This document shows positions 23,401-34,988 of a DNA stretch of 64,000 bases, piece after piece. Numbering within the stretch: position 1 is the stretch's first letter; every line of letters starts with the position of its first letter. The notes under the pieces were generated by a model, which was not told the origin of the DNA, ran no database searches, and worked only from the letters and a program-made list of their open reading frames with translations. This DNA comes from Arabidopsis thaliana (Eukaryota > Streptophyta > Magnoliopsida > Brassicales > Brassicaceae), in contig NC_003071.7 in NCBI RefSeq assembly GCF_000001735.4, positions 15,351,443-15,415,442 of the forward strand, given 5' to 3'. Position numbers and translations under genes: made by a program.

Positions 23401-26184
23401 GATAATCTCTTTTTTCTTGTTTTAAAGAAAAGTAATCGTGTATTCGCCTACATTTAAACACTGATTAATTTCTAGCACATTTAATAATTTAATTTATTTT
23501 GAACAATAATAGTTAACTTCTTTCCAACAGATAAACCTATTTTTTTCTCACAATACGTATATAGCTATTCTTTAAATCGGAATATCTAGAAACGGATTTC
23601 GGTATTATAAAAGATATGGACCAACCAAATGTCTAAAAGTTTTGTAGATTTAAGAAAAAACAAATAACGAGCTTGTATTGAATGCGAAGGAAAATACAAA
23701 AGGTATAAAGAAATAGAGAGTCTGACGTGGCCTAGAAAACCAATGCAACGAATGGAGAGGAAAAAGACGAAATGCATGCAGATTCTATATTAGTATACGG
23801 AGTATTTTTCAATATAACTCTCCTCCTATTATTATATTGAATTTTGTCTCTGACTTCGATGCCCGGTCGTCCCCTAGGAGCTACTTGTTTTGTTGCAGTT
23901 TTTATTTTTGTTTTTGCCAAATCACGTAAAAGTTTAATAAAAACTCTCCTACTTTCTGGACTCCAACACTTATCTTGTGTTTAGGACTCTCATTGCCAGT
24001 CACTAGATCAAATTCGTAAGATTTGTTCATCAACACAACTGTTTACATTTATCTTCAGTTTCACGCGCATAAAAAAAAAACAATGACCTGTCAAGCTAAA
24101 ATCTATTTAAAAAAAAAAACAATATACAAAATAGATTTTGCTGATACTAAAATTCATAAGTCATAACACCTTAGATTTGAAAATTCAAATGGTAGAAAAG
24201 GCGACATCACAGCAAAATCTGAAAATCAACCCTAATTATGGACTACAAAGCAAATAGACTTTATAGAGGTATGTTTGAGACCTTCTCTAACGACTTTTAC
24301 GAAATCTACAATTCCTTTCCGACTCTATATATAAACCGATAATTGAATGGAGATTGAACTATTGAAGCATGGTGCGCACTAAACAGTCATTAAATTGGTC
24401 GACATTTATGAATACATGTGAGTTTTCAGTTCATAAAATGATATGTATTAAAAAGCAAAATTGAATTCAAGAAGTTTAACACAAGGAGTACCATTTGGCA
24501 AAAAAAGAAAAAATGCAATTCAAGGGGCACTTTATGGCTTTATGTTACGTCCAATAGTTTTTAGTTAGCTACGTGCCTAAACATGGATGTGACGTGGATA
24601 TCGTAAAACCAACCAATGTACAAGATGTCGTCGTTTGACTTTCATAAAATAATATCCGATATCCGTAATTCATTATATGTTATCATTTTACAATAATTAT
24701 TTTTTTGTCGTAAAAAAATCAATATATATTGTAAAGTCATTACTTGGGGAAAATTATATTCGTTATCAAAATCAAGAAAACGATCGTATGTAATTATTTT
24801 TCATATTAGAATGGAGATTACTCGCATGCTGTATTCATCACATTTTTGTATTATTTTTATCGTCAACAGCTGGAATGCATGGATGAAACTAGACCTTAAT
24901 TATAATTTATATATTTGGGAAGATTCGTCCAATTAAAATTTTCTATTATTCCTTATAAAACACTTTAGCTTGCTTACTTAGTTTTCTAATCATGACAAGA
25001 TCATATAGTTAACGATTTTTTAAAAAATTATTATTCTATTAATGGTATCAAAGCTCTTATAGAGCAAGAGAAGGGCTGATATATGAAAATTATATAATTT
25101 CATTATATAGTTACTATTCTGTTTCGAATACATATATACTTTTTAAAAAATCAGTATATATATTGGTCCAGCTATTTTATCTTTCTGATAATTAGCGGTC
25201 AACCAGTTTGATTACTATATAGAGATTTTTTAGAAAATAGATTTAGTATTAGGATTAATTTTAAGAAAATTATAACAAATTGTAGGTTTATGAAAGATTT
25301 TAAATATCTTCTTATATTTTGGTATTAAGCATTGAAATACATTCTTAAGTGATACTTTTGATTTGTCCAAGAAAAAAAATGATATTTTAGATACTACTAT
25401 TTTTAGCTTTTGTTTTTTCTCACGGGCTTTAAATACCTCATCCTAAAAAAAATTCTCAAATTCAAAACATTTGTGATAGTTTTTGAAAATAAACAAATTT
25501 TATAATATTTTTTTAGAATAAAGCAGAAATTTGTTTTGTTAAGAATTCTACTTCTGTAAATTATTTTTCAAATTTAAAAGATCATACGTTATAAATCCTT
25601 ACGTATATCTACATGTATTCAAAGGACATGTCACATGTGTATTACTAAATTTATAGAAATTTGAAAATTGTAAAAATTATATTTTATTATCTGCGGGATC
25701 GTATATACATGCTGGTCGATCGGTCCAGACTTGATATGTGACGAACACACAAAAATAAAACTTGAATAGGATGTAATCGAAAGACTGTTATGAAGTAAAC
25801 ATTTAAACATATATAAATAGAATCACTATTTTTAAGGAAATTTTTATATTTGCAATTTTGCAAAAGTCAACATATATACAAAGTCCTATTGAGTTGACCC
25901 AATCCCCTCCTCAACGGGACCCAAGCAACGAAGTTTCGCGCCAACTAGTTCCGTTTCAGTCAATTGCTTAAATATCATATAACGGATCTTTTATACACCA
26001 CTACGAGTAATTTTATAGAAAAATTACACTGAATAAACGAAAAACATAGGCAACATGAGCCATTTTTTCTTATTATGAATATGATTTTTTTTTTTTGGGG
26101 AATCCGTTTAAAAAAAAAAGTAGTCTTGATCACGAAATTTCTTCTTCCACATGTTTATGTATATATGATCACAAATGACGGAAT

Positions 26185-26345
26185 CAAAGATACATCATTT
26201 AGACATTTACCATTAATTTCAAAATATTTATTTTCCTCGCTACAAAATATTCTGTATTGACATATTGTCATCAAATATGCATCATTTACCATTTCAACAT
26301 GTTTATTTTCCTCACTACAAAATATTCTGTGTCGACAAGTAGTAG
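26185..26345. repeat. Two-copy tandem repeat, unit about 75-77 bp
   Basis: TTTATTTTCCTC(G/A)CTACAAA followed by ATATTCTGT is found at 26227 and 26302. The preceding phrase ATCATTTA...CATTTACCATT(A)ATTTC is also repeated. On the minus strand both copies read in the same open frame, giving CxxRIFCSEENK twice, but no ATG-led gene or known domain supports expression. Confidence 0.7.
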
Positions 26346-26602
26346 CATGATTTTCCTTAACAAGAATAATTTCTGAACTGTCTTCAACCACACATTCAAA
26401 TCTTCACCCGAATGCATTCCCCATAAAATAATGTTACTTAGATACTGTTATACCGATACACATGATCTTAAACTTGTTGACTGTTTTTTCTTTTTCAAAT
26501 ACCATACAAAGTAAAAATAAAATAATCTTTACTGATCCTAGCTCTTGATGGCTGCTGGAATTAAACATTCACGAACCCTTTAATTCCGCTGTGAACTCGA
26601 CC

Positions 26603-26604
<2 letters not shown>

Positions 26605-26637
<33 letters not shown>
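26605..26637. repeat. (AT)n microsatellite
   Basis: About 16-17 perfect TA dinucleotides follow GACCCGATA. Likely length-variable between accessions. Confidence 0.9.
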
Positions 26638-26639
<2 letters not shown>

Positions 26640-27098
26640 ACCTACTTTGTAGAGATATATCCATATACTTAATCATTTTGTACATCCTATATAGCAATTT
26701 TTTTCAACAATTTGTTTTTCTGCCAATTAGTAGTTTTTGTGATGGTTACCAACTTCTTGTGATGGCTTTTAAGATATTGCGAACGAATTTGTTGTAACAT
26801 AAATTTTATGTCTACTTATCAAATTGTCATATTTCACATTATTTTACTGACTTTTAGCAACTACTTTGAAAATTCCCTCTCCATATATATAATAATGCGA
26901 TAGAGTATGGAAGTACTGGCAATAGTCGTAGCTCAGTTGCAAACAATTTGCGATGAATTTTTTGCAACAATATTTTCGCCAGATACTAATGAAACATTAT
27001 ATTTAGTTGTGAATTTGTGACTAGCTAAAAAATGAGATGAAACCATTGCTAATTCATGATATACTGGTATTCTCGTCCCAATAATATGCGACGACTTC

Positions 27099-27215
27099 TT
27101 TTACAGTCTTTTCCATCACATAGATGTTTTTGTACTTGTAAAGATGTTTCTATTTTCATAATACACTACAGTCTTTTACAGCCTTTTCCATCACATAGAT
27201 GGTTTTTTGTACTTA
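27099..27215. repeat. Two-copy tandem repeat, unit about 75 bp
   Basis: TTTTACAGTCTTTTCCATCA followed by CATAGATGTTTTTGTACTT (27099-27137) recurs as TTTTACAGCCTTTTCCATCA followed by CATAGATGGTTTTTTGTACTT (27174-27214). The spacing is 75 bp, similar to the repeat at 26227/26302, but the sequences differ. Confidence 0.75.
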
Positions 27216-28487
27216 AATACTTTTTTGTTAAAGACGCTTGAGTCCGTGACTCGTGAGTACGGATACCCCACAAGGCCACAACAGCCGCAAACGAATCCAA
27301 AATCAGTATATTCGAAATGCATTACGTACTTACCTTTTCGAACGAATCTAAAACGTGTCCAGTTTGAGATTGCATGGCTCATATCGTTGTTGTACATGCA
27401 TGTACATTGTTTATGTAAAATACAATAACTTTTAATTATATACGTATATATAATCATTTTTAAAATGTCTATTGTAGCTTCAATTCAAATGGTTCGGGAG
27501 AAAAAATACTCTCTAAACCCATATTAAAACTTGCAAATAATTAATTTAGTATCTTCTAATAATAATTAAATATATATACATCAAAACTATCATTTTTATC
27601 TGGTAATGTTTTTCTTATCTGGTAACTATAATTAAAAGTTATCGAACAAACTTTCAAAATCATTAATTTTTAATTTATAAATTAGAATAAATAAGGATAA
27701 ATATTTTATATGATATTCTATCATCTCCATTTAGAGCTATGTGAATAGCTGTTGCGCATTTGTGACCAAAAGGCGAGAGAGCTAAAGATCTCGTTATGGC
27801 CATCTATTGGTTTACTAAACGCTAACATTATCTATGATTTTTTTTTTCCTTTGTAAACAATATATCAAACTTTTTTTGTTGTGAAAATTCAGGAGGTGGC
27901 TCGTATTATTATATTTTAATAAATCTATTCTATTTTTTCTCATAAACTAGGTAGACTTTTATTATTTTTATTATTATTTTCTCTATCATTTTCAATTATA
28001 TTTAATATTATTGCGAGCTAGACCCTACCATCTCGTGTCTTATCGTTCAAATACTATAGAATAATAATATTAACAATATGTCAACGGTTTTTTGGTAAGG
28101 ACGAGTTAAGAAGAAGAAGTCAGTCTCCAAGAATTTGACTCAGAACAATACCAAAACTGCTTTAATTCGTCAAAATATCAATTCTGGACTATTCATTTCA
28201 ACGTCTCCTCCAAAAACGTATGTATATAAATACCTACACCCACCAACACCACAACTTACCAAGTCTCCAAACATAGTTCCTCGCATTTACATATATACAT
28301 ATAATAATATCTCTAGAATTTTCAAGAGCATCAAGATCCATCAAGATCCACCAGGTATATATATACGTGCTTCGTACATACATACATCTCCTGAGTTTCC
28401 GTTCTTTGATAAGTTCTCTATATTTGCTAATTGATTATTGATGCATATGTACGTGACAATGTCTCATTAACAGTGTAACGGAGAAGA

Positions 28488-30545
28488 ATGTCGCCGTCAA
28501 TGATAGCTCCGGTGATGGAAGAAGAGAACAAGAAATACCAAAAAGGCGTGAAACATCTTTGTGAAAATGGTCTGACCAAAGTACCAACCAAGTATATATG
28601 GCCTGAACCTGACCGACCCATCTTGACAAAATCGGACAAGCTCATCAAACCAAACAAAAACCTAAAGCTCCCCCTCATAGATTTCGCTGAGCTCCTTGGA
28701 CCTAACCGGCCTCATGTTCTACGAACCATAGCCGAGGCCTGCAAAACCTACGGCTTCTTTCAGGTTGGTTCTCTAAACCCTAAAGCACATGCGGTGATAT
28801 CTAGATTTCTTGCTAAACAAGTAAGCTATGGTAATGGGCAGGTTGTGAATCATGGGATGGAAGGAGACGTGAGCAAGAATATGATAGACGTGTGTAAGAG
28901 ATTCTTTGAGCTTCCGTACGAGGAGAGATCCAAGTACATGTCGTCGGACATGTCGGCTCCAGTACGATACGGCACGAGTTTCAACCAGATCAAAGACAAT
29001 GTCTTTTGTTGGAGAGACTTCTTGAAACTCTATGCACATCCACTCCCTGACTATCTTCCTCATTGGCCTTCTTCTCCTTCTGACTTCAGGTCAGATTTCC
29101 AACATTTACATTTTTCAATATGTGCTGATTTTCCCGTTTAGTGAAAATAGAAAATCTTAACTAAATTTGATATTCCATCAAGAAATTCCACAAAAAGATT
29201 TAGCACGTGTTTAAGATACTGAACTCAAAAGCACAGGCGGTTCAACATTTACCTACATGAATATTTTTAATTACATCTGAAAAGGATTAGTCAGACGAAA
29301 TTTCTGGTAGTACACACATTTTTAGAATCTTTCTTCAACCTAATTCATCTATTTTGGTCACAAATTTGCACATCCAATTAATTATCTAGGGCGAGGGCGG
29401 TTACTAAATGTATTTAAAAATATAGATATGTAAGTGGCGGCTTGTAAATCTATAAAGATGAATGGAATTATTATACAACTAAATAACAAAGAAAATGTCA
29501 CATTACGACTTACTTATCTAATCTTCATAGCTATACACCACCACCATATAATAGCAGTCACGGGGTTACTTTACGTATCACGCATAAATATTATTAAATC
29601 ATCTCGAATATATTTTATTGTAATACAGTATTCCTATAGATAAACTTTATTATATGAGCTTTTTACTAAATTTTTCTACGTATAAAAAATTGAAAACAGG
29701 AGTTCGGCGGCTACATACGCTAAAGAGACGAAAGAGATGTTCGAAATGATGGTCAAAGCCATCTTAGAAAGTCTTGAAATTGATGGCAGTGATGAGGCGG
29801 CTAAGGAGTTGGAAGAGGGAAGTCAGGTGGTGGTGGTGAACTGTTATCCACCGTGTCCGGAGCCAGAGCTGACGCTAGGGATGCCACCGCACTCAGACTA
29901 CGGCTTCTTGACGCTTCTACTTCAAGACGAAGTCGAAGGTCTTCAAATTCTGTATCGTGACGAGTGGGTCACCGTTGATCCCATCCCTGGCTCTTTTGTT
30001 GTCAACGTAGGCGATCATCTCGAGGTATATATCAATTATCATGTTTCTATCTATTTTTGCTTACCAAACTTGCTTCATAGATTTGGTTATATCTTAAATT
30101 CGAAGGATATGAATGAAAATATTCTAAACATACTGTAAAATCCTTAATTAGAAAAAGCTTTTTAATACTTGCGCTACAAAATAGTTAAATTGGGTTGATT
30201 AAGATTAAAATTTTAAAGTGATTAGAACATCAAAATAATTTTCTAGAATCTGTCTCATCTTTTTTTCTCAATTTTGTTTATTATTACATGTAGATATTTA
30301 GCAATGGGAGGTATAAAAGCGTGCTACATAGGGTATTGGTGAACTCTACAAAACCTAGGATATCGGTGGCGTCGCTACACAGCTTCCCTTTGACTTCTGT
30401 CGTAAAGCCATCGCCGAAACTCGTCGATAAACATAATCCATCACAGTATATGGACACTGATTTTACCACTTTTCTTCAGTATATAACTTCTCGTGAACCC
30501 AAATGGAAGAATTTTCTTGAATCACGCAAGATTCACCATGTATGA
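28488..30545 (+). CDS. GIM2: 2-oxoglutarate/Fe(II)-dependent dioxygenase
   Basis: Four exons, 28488-28763, 28842-29089, 29700-30024, 30294-30545, give 366 aa. The N-terminal DIOX_N region includes LPLIDFAEL and KTYGFFQVVNHG. The core has the iron ligands His239 and Asp241 (MPPHSDYGFLTL) and His295 (KSVLHRVLVN), and the 2-oxoglutarate-binding Arg305-x-Ser307 (RISVAS). This is the plant DOXC class that hydroxylates small molecules in hormone and specialised metabolism. I recall At2g36690 as GERMINATION INSENSITIVE TO ABA MUTANT 2, linked to gibberellin/ABA balance; that name is memory. The ATG at 28488 precedes a conserved MxPxMxEE-KYQKGVKHL start. Intron 1 (78 bp) has no stop and is a multiple of three. 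A degenerate copy of the 3' end lies at 41064-41195. Confidence 0.93.
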
Positions 30546-31259
30546 TAAATAAAATACCTTTTTCCTGATAGTGATAACATAAATATGAATCAAAATTGTG
30601 TTATAAATTTACCAAAGCTATATTTTTCTTTATGAGCATGATTATAATTTTCAAAAAAATTAATGAAAGAGAATAGAGAGATAAATGAGATTTTTCATCC
30701 TTCCTCCCAAGTCTTTGTAGCTCTGTTATCTAAATCGTTTTATGTTCCAGGTGGACATACAAATATATTATATATCTAACCAAACCAAATTAAAAGATAT
30801 TTGTAATCTGATTGATTTTATAAGAGAAAATCTCTTCCAATGAATTGCATACAATAATAACAAAATTAACTCCTTTTTTGGAAAATAATATTTGGGATAT
30901 GATTCTCTCAATGGCTTTGTGAGAAGGACACGCAAAGTCAACATATTTTTTCTTAAAATAAAATAAGATATTAAGATATATGCTGACCATAAAAAATGGA
31001 AAGAAAATTAACAAGAAATATAGAAACGAATGCTAAACAAGGGAAAATCGAAGAAAGTGAATCAATAAAAGAAGATGTATATACATAAAAGTAAAACTGT
31101 TGTCCATAACATTACTGTAACGTGTCGGTGTTTTTTTATGGAAAAGAAAATTAACATTTATTAGATGGATTCTCTCCTATTTATATAAGAGTCTCAATGA
31201 CTTCGCAAAAGTAGAAAACGCAAACAAGTCTAATTGTCGCATAAGTCATAAGAAAGTTG
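30546..31259. other. Spacer between the oxygenase and the cysteine-rich peptide gene
   Basis: AT-rich 3' flank of the oxygenase followed by the promoter of the peptide gene. The stretch from about 30980 (GAAAATTAACAAGAAATATA) to 31250 (AACATTTATTAGATGGATTC) is recognisably related to 37385-37560 and 31960-32110, upstream of the other two peptide copies. The duplicated unit therefore included upstream sequence. Confidence 0.6.
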
Positions 31260-31856
31260 ATGACGATGGCTTGTAAGAATTTGGTTGCCATTCTCATAAT
31301 TGTCTCTCTCTTTGGTCTTCACCAATGTAAGAATTTGTGCATGTTTTTTTTTTTTCTGTTTCCCCAAAAACCTAATTCCACAATAGATATGCTAGGTTTA
31401 AGCATATGTTTAATTTGTCCCTTTTCTATCTATTTTGTTGTGTTTACACATAAGAAATTGTATGACACATGGTTAATTTGTATTTTATTTTATTTATGAT
31501 TACGACATGGTTAATGTTGCATCGTATGAGCTAATAATGAAAATATTGTTTGATATATGCTATTTGCAGGTGATGATGATCCACATCCCAAGGGAATAGA
31601 AAGATGTTTTACACGATTTGTTGGAAAGCCATATTCATTGGAGGATTTGTGTTGTGTCGAAGCTCCCTGGATTTGCTTCGCTGGCTACCTTACGGACGAA
31701 TGCATCAAGAGGTGCCCGCCTTTGCGTGAAGGAGTACCACCGTCTCCACCACGGCGAAAAGGAGTAGCACCGTCTCCACCACGGCGAAAAGGAGTAGCAC
31801 CGTCTCCATCACCCATGCGGAAAGGAGTAGCACCGTCTCCATCACCCATGTCATGA
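31260..31856 (+). CDS. Small cysteine-rich secreted peptide with proline-rich tail (intact copy A)
   Basis: Two exons, 31260-31326 and 31570-31856, give 117 aa. The split falls inside a Cys codon (T|GT). Exon 1 encodes a signal peptide (MACKNLVAILIIVSLFGLHQ); a second ATG at 31266 is also possible. The mature part has Cys in the order C-x11-C-x14-CC-x6-C-x8-C-x3-C, in the framework HPKGIExCF..F.G.P..LE.LCCVEAP.ICF..Y....C.K.CPPLR. The CC followed by spaced Cys is reminiscent of prolamin-like/ECA1-type plant peptides, but I cannot assign it firmly. The tail is four imperfect repeats of the (R)KGVxPSP type. A broken copy follows at 32118 and an incomplete copy lies at 37709. Function is unknown. 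Confidence 0.7.
31724..31850 (+). repeat. In-frame minisatellite coding the proline-rich tail
   Basis: The phrase GGAGTA(G/C)CACCGTCTCCA recurs four times at intervals of 33 or 36 bp, all in frame. It encodes GVPPSPPRRK, GVAPSPPRRK, GVAPSPSPMRK and GVAPSPSPMS. Copy C of the same family has only one such unit, so the array expanded in copy A. Confidence 0.85.
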
Positions 31857-32117
31857 TCTTGTTTCTAATTTTATATTACAAAAAAGTGACCAAATAAAGG
31901 AAAATATATAAATGAATTAATTACATAGTCGTCCAGAAAATCAAAAATTTTGTGTTTTCTTTGGAAAACAATATTAACATTTATGTGATGGATTCGAATT
32001 CTCTCCTTTTTCTTGGATGTCCCCGAAGGAACCGATTCTCTAATTTTTATATACTTCTCAACGATTTTGGAATGTCATACCAAAATTGAAAGAGTTGGAA
32101 AGAGCGAAATAAGGAAG

Positions 32118-32424
32118 ATGATTTGCAAGAGGTTTGGTTATGGTTCTCATATTTTTCTTTCTCCTTGGTCTTCACCAATGTAAGAATTTGTTCAAGCTTT
32201 CTTATTTTTTTTCCGAATCACAAAACTTAACAATAGATGTACGTATACATACTAAAACATTTTATGTCCTTTTCTTATATGTAGTCTATTTTTCACATAT
32301 AACTATAACAATTCGCCTATACACATATATGAATATAATTAAATTAGTTTACGAACTAGCAATTTATGTTTGGTATATGATCTTTGCAGGTGACGAAGAT
32401 ATTGATCATCCGAAGGGAATAGAG
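32118..32424 (+). pseudogene. Broken copy B of the cysteine-rich peptide gene
   Basis: Exon 1 (32118-32179) aligns with copy A (ATG.TTGCAAGA..TTGGTT...GGTCTTCACCAAT|GT) but carries one extra base near its seventh codon, shifting the signal peptide out of frame. The donor and the acceptor (AG at 32388-32389) are intact. Exon 2 encodes DEDIDHPKGIE and then runs abruptly into poly-T and unrelated sequence at about 32425. The cysteine framework is lost. The T-tract junction suggests insertion of a poly(A)-tailed element on the minus strand. Confidence 0.75.
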
Positions 32425-33000
32425 TATTTTTTTTTTTTTTTGAAAGAATTTAAAATTATATTCAATCAAAAGCCGTTTGTACAATGAATGCTTATGCATT
32501 TTGAAAAAGAGCTGATAAATTTAACAAAGACATTTGAAAGGAGAGCTTATAACTGTGTGGCCAAGTGATATCTATGGGTTTGGTCGAGTTGAGAACCACA
32601 ACCGTAAGCCGTCTTCGTACCGACGGTCCCCTTGGTGTGTGATTGAGCTGAGGCGGTTGCGAACGTTCTTGTCGACCATCACGGTTCCCATGGCCACGGT
32701 TTCCCCGACCTCCAGCTAGCATCTCCTGTACCGTTATTACTTATTTCCAAGGCCTTCATTGACCAACCAAACTCTACACTAGCTTTTTAACATTGTCTCC
32801 TAAATGGAATAACTTTTGCAAAAGAAAATACTTACGCTTGATACAAAATTTCTTCTTGCGGATGTCTTTATGGTAAATATGTCAAAGAATATTGAAGAGA
32901 TTGGAGTGAATTCTTTTGCTCCGAGTTTCATTTCCCCTTTGGAGTCTATCCTTCCGTCGGCAACAACAAGACCCATAGGCGGTGGAGATAGACTCAATTA
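32425..33000 (-). mobile_element. Retroelement-like fragment, poly(A) end facing left (tentative)
   Basis: On the minus strand this segment ends in a run of about 14 A at 32438-32425, directly at the break of pseudogene copy B. Upstream in the same orientation are two open frames: 32722-32492, with the basic GGRGNRGHGNRDGRQER stretch, and 32997-32800. A poly(A) tail at an insertion point plus an RG-rich basic tail would suit a truncated non-LTR element. I saw no reverse transcriptase motif and could not find a target-site duplication, so the right boundary and the class are uncertain. Confidence 0.35.
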
Positions 33001-33263
33001 AAGTCTATTAAACTGTATTCTAGACTGACAATGTGTGTGAAAGAAGCAACTACATAGTTAGGTTCATTCAATCTTAATCGAGAAAACAGAGAGCCAACAA
33101 AGAGAGAGGATTCTTCCGCATGAGACTTTAGGAGATAAAAACTGATAGGTCTTTTACTTTCTTCCCAACATATCTAATATGGATATGCTATAGATACCTT
33201 CCACAAATATGTTTCTGAAAATCTAGATGGATAAAGAAAATGCGTGTGAAAGAAGTTATCCTT

Positions 33264-34988
33264 CTAAAGCCACTCCTCTCCATCGATGAAGGAGATGTTG
33301 GTGAAAGGAGCCGCTTCCACATCGGAGAGTAGCTTCGCATAGGTAACCCTTTTACTATGATTGGCTCCTGGTCCATAGCACCTATGCTCGCCGTAATACA
33401 CAGTACTACAAAACCAACTCAATTCAGCCCACAATACACAATCCAATGAACCATTTCATTGTGATTTTGTTTACTAACCGTTGTGTCTTAGGATCCCCCA
33501 TATCATTCCACCCATCAAGAGAAACAACTCTAGACATGTATGTCTTAGAGAAGATAACTCTTGCATAAGGTCTCCATGCACGTCCAAGCCACACTCTTGC
33601 ACTTCCCGTGATCTTGCAATTCACGAACACAAATCCTGTTCGGTCTTTCAATGTGTCCTTTCCATTTGCTGTAATACACCCGATTGTATTTTCCTTTGCT
33701 ATGGAATGAAGTGTGCAATCCTACAAAAACAAAATTGGTTTTGAATTGTTAACTTACATGTAAAAGTGTATATGTGAAACATTACGACATTGTTGTATTT
33801 TTGTATTACCTCGTAAAGGGATCTCCCGTTACCGAATATGAAGTCGATTGATCCTTCAATGAAGCATCCTTTGAAGAAATGACGTCCTTCTTGATCCAAG
33901 AGTGTGTCTTGATTTCCATAGAAACCGCATCCATAGAAGGCGGCTTTGTCGCCTACAACCTTCAAAGCCACCGCTTGTGCATCGACTGCTCCGGGGTTTG
34001 GTGCGGGAGCCGTGTTCTTATTCCAAGCAAATGACAAAACAAATATGTTAAGTGGAGATAGAGAATTTCATTAGAAACCATAAAACACATTTAAAAAAAA
34101 ATCATTATATAGCATAAAACAGAATCTTTTTGTCAATTGATACATTATTAAATCTCAACTATCTAGAAAAGGTAGAAATCATAACATAGAGCTAGGAAGC
34201 AATATCTCAAGCTTCTATCTAAGAGATACGTTCACTAGAAACCATTAACACAAACATAAAAATACTCATTAGACACCTTATCAAACTTAAACTATCTATG
34301 AAGGATGAAAACATTTCATAAAAACCAAAAAACAGAGGAAATATAATTTCAAACTTTAACTGGTTTTCCATAATCTAGGTTCAAAGCAATAAAATCTTTC
34401 TTTGTTATTAAGATGAGACACTAAATCATAAGTTCTCATGAAACAAGAAACTCAAAACTAATAAAAAAATACTACAAAAAACAGAGGATATTACCTTGAA
34501 GCTTATGTTGTAGGCGGTGAATTTTTCTCCAAAAACCGCAACCGAAAAACTAGAAAAAGTGCCATTGGAAGAAGCTGTGGTATTGTTCCACTCAATGGAC
34601 GTCCTTGAGTATCCCATTCCTTGCACCACAAGATTGTTTTTGTTCTCATGAACAATAAATCTTTCCCTAACAAAAAAGACACTCACATTACACATCAAAA
34701 TATTTAGAAGTAAAGAAGAAGATTATGGTAAATAATTTACCTATATATGCCAAAGTCAATTAAGATTAATGTCTTGCTTTGGCTTGATCCAATACTTGCA
34801 TCAATAGCATCTTGGACTCTTTTAAACCTCCCACAACCATTGAGTGAAACCTTCAATACCATGGTGAATCCTTTTGTTGGAAATTTTGAGAGGTGGTCAC
34901 ACTTTGAAGGATGATGGATCCTTTGATCCACCGATTCAATTGGAGAGATGATGGAGAGAAACAAAATGAAGAATAGCATGATTGACAT
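33264..34988 (-). CDS. PME14: Pectinesterase (pectin methylesterase), no PMEI pro-domain
   Basis: Five minus-strand exons: 34988-34741, 34666-34495, 34016-33810, 33720-33479, 33405-33264, totalling 1011 nt. From the first ATG this gives 336 aa. A second in-frame Met at codon 4 gives 333 aa, the length I remember for this protein. A signal peptide ([10 protein letters not shown]) is followed directly by the catalytic beta-helix. Its motifs are [15 protein letters not shown] (Gln and first catalytic Asp region), [15 protein letters not shown] (nucleophile Asp) and LGRAWRPY (substrate Arg/Trp). It removes methyl esters from cell-wall homogalacturonan, changing wall stiffness. Exon 3 is the same length (207 nt) as exon 3 of the neighbouring gene at 38172, showing that they are tandem paralogues. 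I recall At2g36700. Confidence 0.92.

Larger units (their letters stand above)
19285..28487. other. Gene-poor 9.2-kb region with repeats
   Basis: Very AT-rich. The left end carries the VPS37 promoter, with site II TGGGCC at 19486-19491. A Helitron is at 19657-20437, 75-bp-type tandem repeats at about 26185-26340 and 27099-27215, and an (AT)n run at 26605-26637. ACGGCGTCGTTTTT at about 21686 resembles an element common in Arabidopsis promoters, and a lone E2F consensus lies at 25934-25942. Open frames are all under about 110 codons, mostly AT-biased, and I recognise none. The right end is the promoter of the 2OG oxygenase, with TATATAAATA at about 28223-28232. Confidence 0.6.

Noticed and set aside
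23732-23920. Minus-strand frame with APRGRPGIEVRDKIQ
   Set aside because: Short, no upstream promoter signals that I trust, no recognised family. Probably chance.
26155-26391. Minus-strand frame with repeated RIFCSEENK
   Set aside because: The protein repeat only reflects the 75-bp DNA tandem repeat. No other gene evidence.
28201-28435. 99-codon frame upstream of the oxygenase
   Set aside because: Overlaps the TATA box and 5' UTR of the oxygenase and has no domain.
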